Of a stretch of 64,000 nt of DNA, positions 36,191-43,972 are shown piece after piece; position 1 is the stretch's first letter, and every line of letters begins with the position of its first letter. A program made the position numbers and the translations under genes. Under the pieces are notes generated by a model. It made no database searches. It was not told the origin of the DNA and saw only the letters and a list, made by a program, of their open reading frames with translations. Source of the DNA: Paraburkholderia bannensis NBRC 103871 (GTDB lineage Bacteria > Pseudomonadota > Gammaproteobacteria > Burkholderiales > Burkholderiaceae); contig NZ_BAYA01000003.1 in NCBI RefSeq assembly GCF_000685015.1, forward strand, positions 1 through 64,000, written 5' to 3'.

Positions 36191-37598
36191 ACGGCCGCGG
36201 GGCCGCGCCAGGAAACGGGGCAGGGTCGAGCGAGAGCTTCACCACGGCTTCCAGGCCACCGCCTTCCCGGTCGAGGAAGGTTAGCGAACCTCCTTGCTGA
36301 CGCGCGATTCTGTCGACGATAGCAAGGCCCAGGCCGGTGCCGCCCGAATGTCCGCGCGCGTTGCTGCCGCGGCTGAACGGCGACTTGAGGCGTTCGAGTT
36401 CTTCGGCGCGTATGCCGTGGCCGCGATCGCGCACCGCCACGCAGGCGAAGCCGTCCTCCTGCCACGTGCGGATCGACAGTCCGGTGCGTCCGTACACCAC
36501 GGCGTTCTGCATCAGGTTCATCAGCAGGCGCATCACGGCCACCGGCCGGAACGCGAACACGGGCAGTGCGTTTTCCTCGAAATCGAATTCGTGCCCGAGC
36601 CCCGCAAAATCGGCGACCAGCTGGCCCGCGAGCGCGTTGAGGTCGCCGGGCTGCGGCGCTTCGCGCTCGCCGCTGCCCGCGTAGTCCATGAACTGCTGAA
36701 GAATCGTGTCGATGGTGTCGAGGTAGCTCTCGGTCGAGGCTACGAGGCTGTCGTTGGTGCCGCGCGGCAAGGCCATCGCGATCGCCAGGCGCAGCTTCGT
36801 GAGCGGCGTGCGGATATCGTGCGAGACGCCCGCGAGCATCAACGCGCGCGTCGCCTCGGCCTGGCGCAGCGCGTCGGTCATCTGGTTGAAGGCGCGGCTG
36901 ACTTCGGCGATTTCGGTGGGGCCGTCGGTGGGCAGCGGTGCGGGCGTGTCGCCCGCGCTCACCCCGCGCGCCGCGTGGGCGAGCTCGGCGAGCGGCCGGT
37001 TCAGGTGCCGCTGGATCAGCCAGCCCGTGAGCGCCGCGAGCAGGGCGAGGCCAATCGACAGCACGATGGCCGTGGTGATGCCGCTCGCCTGCGCATCGGC
37101 GGTCATCGGCAGGGCGATCCAGACGGGCTCGCCCGCCGCATGCAGGCGAATCCAGAGCCGCGCCTGGTCTTCGCTCTCGTCGGCGGCGATTTCCCAGCGC
37201 ACCGGCATGTCGGCGGGCAGGTGGCGCCGCAGCGCCTCAAGGAAAACATCGCGCTGCCAGGTGCGGAAAAAGCGCAGCGGATTCATCGCGGGCGCGATGA
37301 CGCTCGACGCCGGGGCATCATGCTGTGCGTTCAGGCGCGCGGCGGCGGCGCGGCTTTCGGCGGGCGGCATGGAGACCAGCATGTCGTCGAGCACTTTGAC
37401 GTAGTCGGAAAAGATGATCGAGGCGCGATCGATGCGCGGGCGCTGCACGAAATGCAGCAGCGCGCTGATCGAGCAGATCTGCGTGAGCGCGACGAGCGCC
37501 ACCAGCAGCGCGATATTGCGCGAAAGCAGCGAGCGCGGCAGCCAGCTGCGCGCGGGCCGCAGTGCCGAACCGGCTGACGAAGGCGCTGGCGTCGCCAT
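36189..37598 (-). CDS. EnvZ-type sensor histidine kinase
   Basis: A 469-residue inner-membrane sensor. Two hydrophobic segments (about 25-45 and 173-193) bracket a periplasmic domain of about 125 residues; then HAMP, the H-box GVSHDIRTPLTKLRL (phosphorylated His near 259), N-box LMNLMQNAVVYG, G1 RDRGHGI and G2 GTGLGLAI. The layout is that of EnvZ. Its ATG overlaps the response regulator stop (ATGA at 37598), so regulator and kinase form an operon. The signal is unknown. Confidence 0.92.
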   Translation of the reverse strand: MATPAPSSAGSALRPARSWLPRSLLSRNIALLVALVALTQICSISALLHFVQRPRIDRASIIFSDYVKVLDDMLVSMPPAESRAAAARLNAQHDAPASSVIAPAMNPLRFFRTWQRDVFLEALRRHLPADMPVRWEIAADESEDQARLWIRLHAAGEPVWIALPMTADAQASGITTAIVLSIGLALLAALTGWLIQRHLNRPLAELAHAARGVSAGDTPAPLPTDGPTEIAEVSRAFNQMTDALRQAEATRALMLAGVSHDIRTPLTKLRLAIAMALPRGTNDSLVASTESYLDTIDTILQQFMDYAGSGEREAPQPGDLNALAGQLVADFAGLGHEFDFEENALPVFAFRPVAVMRLLMNLMQNAVVYGRTGLSIRTWQEDGFACVAVRDRGHGIRAEELERLKSPFSRGSNARGHSGGTGLGLAIVDRIARQQGGSLTFLDREGGGLEAVVKLSLDPAPFPGAAPRP

Positions 37599-38311
37599 CA
37601 GGAATCGACGCCGGCCACCAGCATGTAGCCGATGCCCCAGACGGTCTTGATGAAACGCGGCTTGGCCGGGTCGTCTTCGACGATCTGGCGCAGGCGCAGG
37701 ATCTGCACATCGACGCTGCGGTCGAGTGCGTTGTGGTCGCGTCCACGCGCGCGCGCGAGCAGGTTTTCGCGGCTCACGGCGCGATTGGGCGACGAGCCCA
37801 GCGCATGCAGCAACAGCATTTGCGCCGAATGCACGTCGATGGCCGCGCCGTCGCGCATGAGCGTCTGCTGGCCGACGTCGAAAACAAAATCGCCGAAACG
37901 CAGCCGCTGCGAGGTCACGGTCGGATCGCCCGAGGCCATTTTCTGGCGGCGCAGCAGCGCCTTGACGCGCGCGACCAGTTCGTCGGGCAGAAAAGGCTTG
38001 GCGAGGTAATCGTCGGCGCCGGTTTCGAGGCCGATGACCTTGTCCGCCGCATCGCCCTTGGCGGTGAGCATGAGGATAGGCAACGTGTGGCCTTCGGCGC
38101 GCAGGCGGCGGCACACGCTCAGGCCGTCTTCGGGCTCCATCATCAGGTCGAGCACGAGCAGGTCGTAAGGCTCGCGCTGCAACATGCGATCGAGGCGCTT
38201 GCCGTCCGCGACGGCGCGCACCTCGAAGCCGTGGCCGCTCAGGAAGCGTTGCAGCATGTTGCGCAGTTCGGCTTCGTCGTCCAGGACGATGATGCGGTTC
38301 GCCTGCTCCAT
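37598..38311 (-). CDS. OmpR-family response regulator
   Basis: A 237-residue DNA-binding regulator. The receiver domain has the acidic pair DDE (11-13), phospho-acceptor Asp55 (LLVLDLMM) and conserved Lys in MLTAKGDA; the C-terminal winged helix ends with RFIKTVWGIGYMLV. The ATG at 38311 begins MEQANRIIVLDDE; the frame could extend 21 codons upstream without family sequence. It is the first gene of the operon with the EnvZ-type kinase, 70 bases after a co-directional EF-hand gene. Confidence 0.92.
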   Translation of the reverse strand: MEQANRIIVLDDEAELRNMLQRFLSGHGFEVRAVADGKRLDRMLQREPYDLLVLDLMMEPEDGLSVCRRLRAEGHTLPILMLTAKGDAADKVIGLETGADDYLAKPFLPDELVARVKALLRRQKMASGDPTVTSQRLRFGDFVFDVGQQTLMRDGAAIDVHSAQMLLLHALGSSPNRAVSRENLLARARGRDHNALDRSVDVQILRLRQIVEDDPAKPRFIKTVWGIGYMLVAGVDS

Positions 38312-38381
38312 GGCCGCCTCCAGTGGTGGTCGATGCAGATGGGGCGGGCCCCATCCGTCATTGTCGTTGCGCATTGCGCGA

Positions 38382-38708
38382 TCATCGGCTCGCGGCGGCG
38401 CGCTCGCGCATGAAGTCCTCGATCTGCGCGAGCGTCACATAACCGGCGCGCTGGCTGTCGATGGCGTCGAAGTGCTGCGCCACCATCGGCATGCCGGCCT
38501 GCGCCTGTTCGCGCGTGAGCTTGCCGTCGTGCGTCGTGTTGGCCTGCGCAAAACGCGACTGCAATTGCGCGAGGGCCCGTGTCATGCGTTCGTTCGCGGC
38601 AGGCGAGGCGGACAGCACCGGCGCGCCGTTCGGCGCGGCGGGAAGGCCTTGCGCCGAAGCCGCTGCTGAAACGATACACAAAATCAGGGGGACGATCATC
38701 TTCTTCAT
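38382..38708 (-). CDS. Exported EF-hand protein
   Basis: A 108-residue protein with a signal peptide (MKKMIVPLILCIVSAAASAQ) and a pair of EF-hand-like motifs: FAQANTTHDGKLTREQA (about 53-69), with Asp and Gly at loop positions, and a weaker FDAIDSQRAGYVTLAQIEDFM (about 79-99). It may bind calcium in the periplasm. It sits immediately upstream of the OmpR/EnvZ-type pair on the same strand, hinting that it could supply a Ca-related input; this is inference. Confidence 0.8.
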   Translation of the reverse strand: MKKMIVPLILCIVSAAASAQGLPAAPNGAPVLSASPAANERMTRALAQLQSRFAQANTTHDGKLTREQAQAGMPMVAQHFDAIDSQRAGYVTLAQIEDFMRERAAASR

Positions 38709-38813
38709 GGTGTGCTCCGTAGGGTGGCCGGCATAGGGCGCCGGCCGGGTAGGGGAAACGAATCGAATCGACTGGGTTTTCAGGGTTAAAACGTGAGCGG
38801 ATCGTGGGCCGCG

Positions 38814-39812
38814 TCAGGCCCAATGCGCGGGCACCCACACGCGGCCCATCCAATGGCCGGGCACGTAGACGGCGGCGCGCGGAGCGACATACACAGGGCG
38901 CGGCGCAATATAGACCGCACGCGGCAGCGGGCGCGCGACATACACGACTTTGGGCGCGGGCGGGGCGACGTAGACGACCTTGGGCGCGGGCGCGACGTAT
39001 ACCGTTTTCGGCGGCGGGGGCGGCACGTAGACGGCTTTGGGCGCGGGCGCGACATAGACGGTGGCCGTGGCGGGCGGCGGCGGGGGCGGCGTGACCACGA
39101 CCGGCGCGGGCGCCGGGGCAGGAACTGCGCCAACCGCTACCGTCGCGCCGACGGCCACCGTGCTGCCGCCTGCCACGACCGTCGTGCCGCCCGTCGAGCC
39201 ACCGGCCACCACCGTCGTGCCGTGCACAACCGTGCTGCCGCCCGAAGTCGTCACGACGCCCGGCGCGACACGCGTGGCGCTGCCCGAGTGCGTGTAGGTG
39301 CCCCCATCCGTCCCCGTGACCGTGCCGGAGCGCGAGCAGGTCGAACCAGCGCAATTCGTCGAAGCGTTGTGGCTCACGCTGTTGCCGTTGGCCGCCGTAA
39401 CCGTGCCGGTCGAGTTGTACTGCCCCGGCGCGGTGCGCGTCACGCTGCCCGAGGTGGAAGCGCTGCGGCCGTCCTCGCCGGTCATCGTGCCGGTGTGCGA
39501 GCAGGTGCCGCCCGCGCAACTCGTGTCGCCCGAGTGCTCGACCGAGCGTCCGTTCGGGCCGACTGCCGTGCCGCTGTTCGAGAACTGGCCCGGCGCGGTG
39601 CGTGTGACCGTGCCGGTGTTGGTGGCGACGCCGCCCCAGGGGCCCACTACGCCACCGGCATGCGAGCAGCTGCCGCCGCCGCACGAACCGGCATGTGCGC
39701 CGTTATAAGTGCCGTGCGGCGTGTAGGCGGTGCCGTGTCCAGACCAGCCCGCGAAAGCAGGAGCGCTGGCGAGCGCGATGAGCGTGGCGGCGACGAGATG
39801 GAGCGATTTCAT
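38814..39812 (-). CDS. Secreted Ser/Thr/Gly repeat protein with Pro-rich YVP/GHW tail
   Basis: A 332-residue exported protein. After a signal peptide (about 1-21, ending AFA) come three to four degenerate repeats of about 47 residues with a CxGGxCSHTG cysteine pair and a (S/T)GTVTRTAPGQ(F/Y)(N/S)S(S/T)G element (about 40-185). A Val/Thr/Gly stretch follows, then a Pro-rich region with many copies of VYVAPAPK/VYVPPPPP (about 250-310), and a final VPGHWMGRVWVPAHW motif like the YXWXPGHW tails of Burkholderia surface proteins. Probably envelope or extracellular; function unknown. A candidate OmpR-type site lies 123 bases upstream. Confidence 0.75.
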   Translation of the reverse strand: MKSLHLVAATLIALASAPAFAGWSGHGTAYTPHGTYNGAHAGSCGGGSCSHAGGVVGPWGGVATNTGTVTRTAPGQFSNSGTAVGPNGRSVEHSGDTSCAGGTCSHTGTMTGEDGRSASTSGSVTRTAPGQYNSTGTVTAANGNSVSHNASTNCAGSTCSRSGTVTGTDGGTYTHSGSATRVAPGVVTTSGGSTVVHGTTVVAGGSTGGTTVVAGGSTVAVGATVAVGAVPAPAPAPVVVTPPPPPPATATVYVAPAPKAVYVPPPPPKTVYVAPAPKVVYVAPPAPKVVYVARPLPRAVYIAPRPVYVAPRAAVYVPGHWMGRVWVPAHWA

Positions 39813-39934
39813 CAGAGATCCTTGCGAGTCGGGTGAGAGCGGGCGGTTCGGTTCAGGGCACGTTGCAGGGCTTGGTCTGGCGTGTCAGCGGAACGAACTA
39901 TAGGGCGGCCCCCGGCGCGAGTCGCGCTCAAAAC

Positions 39935-39950
39935 CATGTCGCGGTGTTAC
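39935..39950 (-). promoter_or_regulatory. Candidate OmpR-type site 3 (degenerate)
   Basis: Reverse strand GTAACA-CCGC-GACATG-GTTTTG resembles the GACACA-TCGC-GACATA-CTTTG site across the same spacer. It is the weakest of the three copies and faces the repeat-protein gene. Confidence 0.35.
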
Positions 39951-40030
39951 ATACGGGCGGCCGGTTTGTGCGTCTGGCCCGTGTTTAAAAGGCTCGCGGC
40001 GCGTGCGGTTTGCACGGCAGCGGCGCACAT

Positions 40031-40053
40031 GACACATCGCGACATACTTTGCG
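40031..40053 (+). promoter_or_regulatory. Candidate OmpR-type site 2
   Basis: GACACA (40031-40036), TCGC, GACATA (40041-40046), CTTTGCG. It shares CGACATACTTTGCG identically with the site upstream of the DUF4410 lipoprotein and lies 119 bases before the sterol desaturase start. Confidence 0.5.
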
Positions 40054-40171
40054 CGTGGTGTTGCGCGCGATGCGGCTCTACAGTGCCGTTCATCCGACGC
40101 GACGGCCGCTTGATTACGACGACGCGTCCCCTCCCGACAGCACAACGGCGCCTCCAACGCTCATCGTCATC

Positions 40172-41080
40172 ATGCTCACTACTGGAAAACTCGCGTACTA
40201 CGTCACGCTCTTCATCGTCGCGGCCTCGCTGGTCGAAGCGGCCTGGCTCACGTTCAAGCAACGCCGCGCCGGCGAAGCGAAATTCGACTGGTACGAAGTC
40301 TGGCTTTCGCTCGCCGATCTCGCCGGACGAAAACTGTTCGCCCTCCTGCCGATCTCGCTCGCCGCGCCGATCTTCCATTTCGCGTGGGAACACCGTCTTT
40401 TCACGCTCTCGATCGACAATCTCACGCTGGCGTTCTTCGTCTTTCTCGGCCAGGAGTTCTGCTACTACTGGTATCACCGCGCCTCGCACCGCATGCGTGT
40501 CTTCTGGGCGACGCACGCGGTGCATCATTCGCCTAACCAGCTCACGTTGTCTTCCGCGTATCGGCTCGGCTGGACGGGCAAAATCGCCGGCCCCGCGATG
40601 TTCTTCGCGCCGCTCGTCTGGCTCGGCGTGCGTCCGGAAGTGATGCTCGCGATCCTCTCGTTCAACCTGCTCTATCAGTTCTGGCTGCACAACACGTGGA
40701 TGCCAAAGCTCGGCTGGCTGGAGTACGTGTTCAATACGCCGTCCGCGCATCGCGTGCATCATGCGTCGAACGTCGATTACCTCGATGCGAACTACGGCGG
40801 CGTGCTGATCGTGTTCGACCGGCTGTTTGGCACCTATGTGGCCGAGCGCGCCGACGAACCGTGCCGCTACGGTCTCGTTACGCCGACGCGATCGCGCAAT
40901 CCGCTCGTCGTCGAATTCGAGCATTGGGTGAGCCTCGTGCGCGACGTCGCCGCGGCGCCGAATGTGTGGACGGCCGTGCGCCACGTGATCCTGCCGCCGG
41001 GCTGGACAGCCGACGGCAACGGCGAGACCACCGAGGAACTGCGCAAACGCAGTCTCGCGGCGGTGCGAACCGATGCTTGA
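40172..41080 (+). CDS. Sterol desaturase family protein (fatty acid hydroxylase superfamily)
   Basis: A 302-residue integral membrane di-iron oxygenase. The eight-histidine pattern is visible in HRASH (near 100), HAVHH (near 112) and HRVHH (near 191), within membrane segments such as LAFFVFLGQEFCYYWYHR. Bacterial members hydroxylate or desaturate lipids, ornithine lipids, hopanoids or sterol-like compounds; the substrate here is unknown. ATG 40172 starts MLTTGKLAYY right before the first membrane helix; upstream in-frame starts add non-conserved residues. Confidence 0.88.
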   Translation: MLTTGKLAYYVTLFIVAASLVEAAWLTFKQRRAGEAKFDWYEVWLSLADLAGRKLFALLPISLAAPIFHFAWEHRLFTLSIDNLTLAFFVFLGQEFCYYWYHRASHRMRVFWATHAVHHSPNQLTLSSAYRLGWTGKIAGPAMFFAPLVWLGVRPEVMLAILSFNLLYQFWLHNTWMPKLGWLEYVFNTPSAHRVHHASNVDYLDANYGGVLIVFDRLFGTYVAERADEPCRYGLVTPTRSRNPLVVEFEHWVSLVRDVAAAPNVWTAVRHVILPPGWTADGNGETTEELRKRSLAAVRTDA

Positions 41081-41235
41081 ATCGATTGCCGCAAAGATTG
41101 CCGTGAGGATTGCCGTAAATCGCGGCCTCGGCTAACGTGGCGGCCTGCGGCGGCTAGCTGGACTGAAGCCGCCGCGACGTTTTCGAACTTTCCGTCCGAT
41201 CCGGACGACTTACTCGCACACAGCAGGCAAACAGG

Positions 41236-41946
41236 ATGGATAACTCAGTGAACGGCAAGACGGTGGCGATCACCGGCGGCTTCGGCAGCCTGGGACTGGC
41301 GACGGCGCAGTTTCTCGTATCGCGCGGGGCACGCGTGGCGCTGATCGGCCGCGGCGTCGCGCCCGCCGCCGATGCGTTGCCCGCGACGCTCAAGGACGCG
41401 GTGTGCCTGGGCGGCATCGACCTGGTGGACGCCGATGCAGCACGCGCCGCGCTGGCAAGTGCCGCCGAAGCGCTCGGCGGCCTTGACGCACTGGTCAATA
41501 TTGCGGGGGCATTCCGCTGGGAAACGATCGCCGACGGCGACGCACGCACCTGGGACTTGATGTTCGACCTGAACGTGAAGACGGCGCTGAATGCGTCGAA
41601 GGCGGCGTTGCCCGCACTCGTCGCACGCGGCGCGGGCCGCATCGTCAACATCGGCGCGGGCGCCGGTCAGAAGGCGGGGCTGGGGATGGGCGCGTATTCG
41701 GCGTCGAAGGCGGGCGTGGCCCGCCTCACCGAAGCGCTGGCCGAAGAACTCAAGGACAAGGGCGTGACGGTTAACGCGATTCTGCCGAGCATCATCGACA
41801 CCCCGCAGAATCGCGCCGATATGCCCGACGCCGACTTCACGCGCTGGGTGCAGGGCGATGAAATCGCCTCGGTGATTGCATTCCTGATTTCATCGGACGC
41901 ACGCGCTGTGACAGGAGCCGCGATTGCGGTGAACGGCCGCGTTTGA
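41236..41946 (+). CDS. SDR family oxidoreductase
   Basis: A 236-residue short-chain dehydrogenase. The nucleotide-binding loop is TGGFGSLG (near 13-20), followed by NIAGAF (near 88) and the catalytic YSASKAG (Tyr-x3-Lys near 153); the C-terminus AVTGAAIAVNGRV is typical. The loop and the DLVDAD region leave NAD or NADP preference open. It is separate from both neighbours, with a short AAAGC/GCTTT hairpin after it. Confidence 0.9.
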   Translation: MDNSVNGKTVAITGGFGSLGLATAQFLVSRGARVALIGRGVAPAADALPATLKDAVCLGGIDLVDADAARAALASAAEALGGLDALVNIAGAFRWETIADGDARTWDLMFDLNVKTALNASKAALPALVARGAGRIVNIGAGAGQKAGLGMGAYSASKAGVARLTEALAEELKDKGVTVNAILPSIIDTPQNRADMPDADFTRWVQGDEIASVIAFLISSDARAVTGAAIAVNGRV

Positions 41947-41987
41947 GTGGTCTATCTAAAGCGTTGCTTTAAAGCGGGAGCTCGGGT

Positions 41988-42302
41988 CTAGCGCCCGTGC
42001 CCGCCACTGCTGCCGTGGCCTCCCGCACTTTGCCAGGTGCCGCCGCCGCCGTGCCAGCCACCGTGGCCGCCATGCCACCCGCCGCCACGCCAGCCACGGT
42101 AGCAGCATCCACCGCCCCAGTACGCAAAGCCGAAACTCGGCCCGTAATAATAGTCAGGATAATAGCCATAGCCGTACGGGTATCCATAAGCATAGGGATA
42201 GTCGTAGGCGGAACCGTAATAGCCCGGATAACCGGGGTAAGGGGCGACGGCGCAGCCCGCAAGCGCGGCGGCCGCCCCTAATGCGCAGACGAAACGGAAC
42301 AC
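41988..42302 (-). CDS. Tyr/Gly-rich small lipoprotein
   Basis: A 104-residue predicted lipoprotein: signal sequence with lipobox LAGC (Cys17), then a Tyr/Pro/Gly stretch with YGYPYGYG-like units and a Gly/His/Trp-rich end (GGWHGGHGGWHGGG). The GTG at 42302 is preceded by GGGGAG. Such proteins are common in Burkholderia envelopes, with no known function. Confidence 0.72.
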   Translation of the reverse strand: MFRFVCALGAAAALAGCAVAPYPGYPGYYGSAYDYPYAYGYPYGYGYYPDYYYGPSFGFAYWGGGCCYRGWRGGGWHGGHGGWHGGGGTWQSAGGHGSSGGHGR

Positions 42303-42398
42303 GATATTCTCCCCTTCGATACTCCTTTGGCAACGCGGGGCGGGGTCGGGTTCACGAGGAATTGTGTCCGCGAATTACTGTCTTTCACGACCTGATTG

Positions 42399-43922
42399 TC
42401 AGGAAGGCGAAAGATTTCTTGGGCTGCCAAAAAACAGCCGGTCGAGCACCAGCACCGCGACAATCGTTGCACCCATCAGCGGAAAAATCACGGCCAGGAC
42501 TGCAAGTCCGGTTTTCCATGCGCGCATCGGCGGGGCCGCGCGCTCGCGCGACGGCGCGCCCACCGTGCGCGTGGGACGGCGCAACCACCACATTACAAAA
42601 CCGGTCACGGCGAGGGCGGCCAGGCCCAGCGAAATCGCCGTGCAGATCAACTGGTTCGCGAGCCCGAAATAGCGGCCCATGTGCAACGACGTGCCATACG
42701 AAATGACCTGCGAAACCGCGCCGTAATCGCCATAGCGAATATCCTTTAGCACCTTGCCGCTGTATTGGTCGATATAAACCGTGCGCTCCTTTTGCGGATC
42801 CGATGGGAAATACGACACCGTATAGACGCCGGTAGGCGTCGCGGGCAAGGCGATGTCGTAGCCGCTTTCCACGCCGAGCGCACGCATGCTCGCGACCACT
42901 TGATCGAGCGTGAAGCGCGCGGGCGCGGGTTTCGCCGCATCGGGCGATTGCGGCACGTGCATCGCGCCAACCGCCCACGGCACGTTAGGCAAGGGCAGGT
43001 CGTCCATCACCATGCCGGGCATCGACGACATATCGTGGCCCGCGTGCTCGGAGCGATCCGGGCTCGCGGTCTGCGCGCCAGGCTGCGAATCTGGCTGTGA
43101 CCCAGGCTGTGAACCAGGCAGCGCCGATTTCAGCGGCAGGCCGCCGCCCCATGCGCCGCGCGGCGCGCCTGCATTCACGCGCGTTGCCAGCGCCTTGAAC
43201 TGCTTGCCCCACGAACCCGTCCACGGCAATCCACTGACGACAAACGCGAGCGCGCCCACCGCGAGCCAGATGCCGATGACGCTGTGCAGGCTCTTCCAGA
43301 AGGGCCGGCCCTGCACGCCCAGGCGCGGCCAGAGCGCCGCGCGCAGCAACGCCCCCTTGTTGCCGGGCGTGGAACGCGGCCACCAGAGCGCCACGCCCGT
43401 GCCGATCATCACGAGCGTCCAGCAAGCCGCGAGCTCCATCAGCAACTCGCCGGGCTTGCCGAGCAGCAACTTGCGATGGAGCATGCGATCCACCTGCATG
43501 AAGCGCCCATCGACGTCGAGCGTGCCTAGCACCTCGCCGGAATACGGATTCAGATAGACGCTTTCCTTGCTGCCATTCGCGAGCGCGAACACGAATTCGG
43601 CGCTGCGCGCGGGATTCGCTTCGATATGCGCGCGGATCGCTTTGGCATCGGTTGGCAGGGACGCTCGTGCGCGCGCGAGCAGCGTGTCGGCAGGCAGGCG
43701 CGGCGCATCCTGCGGCGTCACGACAAGACGATGCGGATAAAGCAATGGCTCGATCTGCGGCTGAAAACAGTAGATCGTTCCCGTAATCGCCAGCACGACC
43801 AGAAACGGCATGACGAAAAGGCCGGCGTAGAAATGCCAGCGCCAAAGCGTGCGATAGCCGGGATGGACGGCGCCGGCAGCGCGTGCGGTGCGCGTGCCGG
43901 AAGCAGGCAGCGTAGCGGACAT
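42399..43922 (-). CDS. PepSY-associated TM helix protein (reductase-like membrane subunit)
   Basis: A 507-residue inner-membrane protein with four or more membrane helices, resembling PepSY_TM proteins. TLWRWHFYAGLFVMPFLVVLAITGTIY opens the first helix, HRKLLLGKPGELLMELAACW the second, and SLHSVIGIWLAVGALAFVVSGLPW the third. A periplasmic insert contains a His/Met motif, EHAGHDMSSMPGMVMDDLP (about 305-323), typical of copper-handling proteins. ATG 43922 is preferred (AGGAG 7 bases upstream); an ATG at 43976 overlapping the TonB receptor stop is an alternative. Family members help reduce or import metals delivered by the TonB receptor. Confidence 0.85.
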   Translation of the reverse strand: MSATLPASGTRTARAAGAVHPGYRTLWRWHFYAGLFVMPFLVVLAITGTIYCFQPQIEPLLYPHRLVVTPQDAPRLPADTLLARARASLPTDAKAIRAHIEANPARSAEFVFALANGSKESVYLNPYSGEVLGTLDVDGRFMQVDRMLHRKLLLGKPGELLMELAACWTLVMIGTGVALWWPRSTPGNKGALLRAALWPRLGVQGRPFWKSLHSVIGIWLAVGALAFVVSGLPWTGSWGKQFKALATRVNAGAPRGAWGGGLPLKSALPGSQPGSQPDSQPGAQTASPDRSEHAGHDMSSMPGMVMDDLPLPNVPWAVGAMHVPQSPDAAKPAPARFTLDQVVASMRALGVESGYDIALPATPTGVYTVSYFPSDPQKERTVYIDQYSGKVLKDIRYGDYGAVSQVISYGTSLHMGRYFGLANQLICTAISLGLAALAVTGFVMWWLRRPTRTVGAPSRERAAPPMRAWKTGLAVLAVIFPLMGATIVAVLVLDRLFFGSPRNLSPS

Positions 43923-43972
43923 CGGAGGCTCCTGAGGGTCAGTCTGCTTGAAATGAAAATGCGAGCGATCGC

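Larger units (their letters stand above)
39813..40171. other. 359-base divergent intergenic region with two candidate regulator sites
   Basis: The spacer separates the leftward repeat protein from the rightward sterol desaturase. No gene is seen; the in-frame extension of the desaturase reading frame has no family sequence. It contains motif copies at 39935-39950 (reverse) and 40031-40053 (forward), each placed 120-140 bases before a start codon. Confidence 0.5.
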
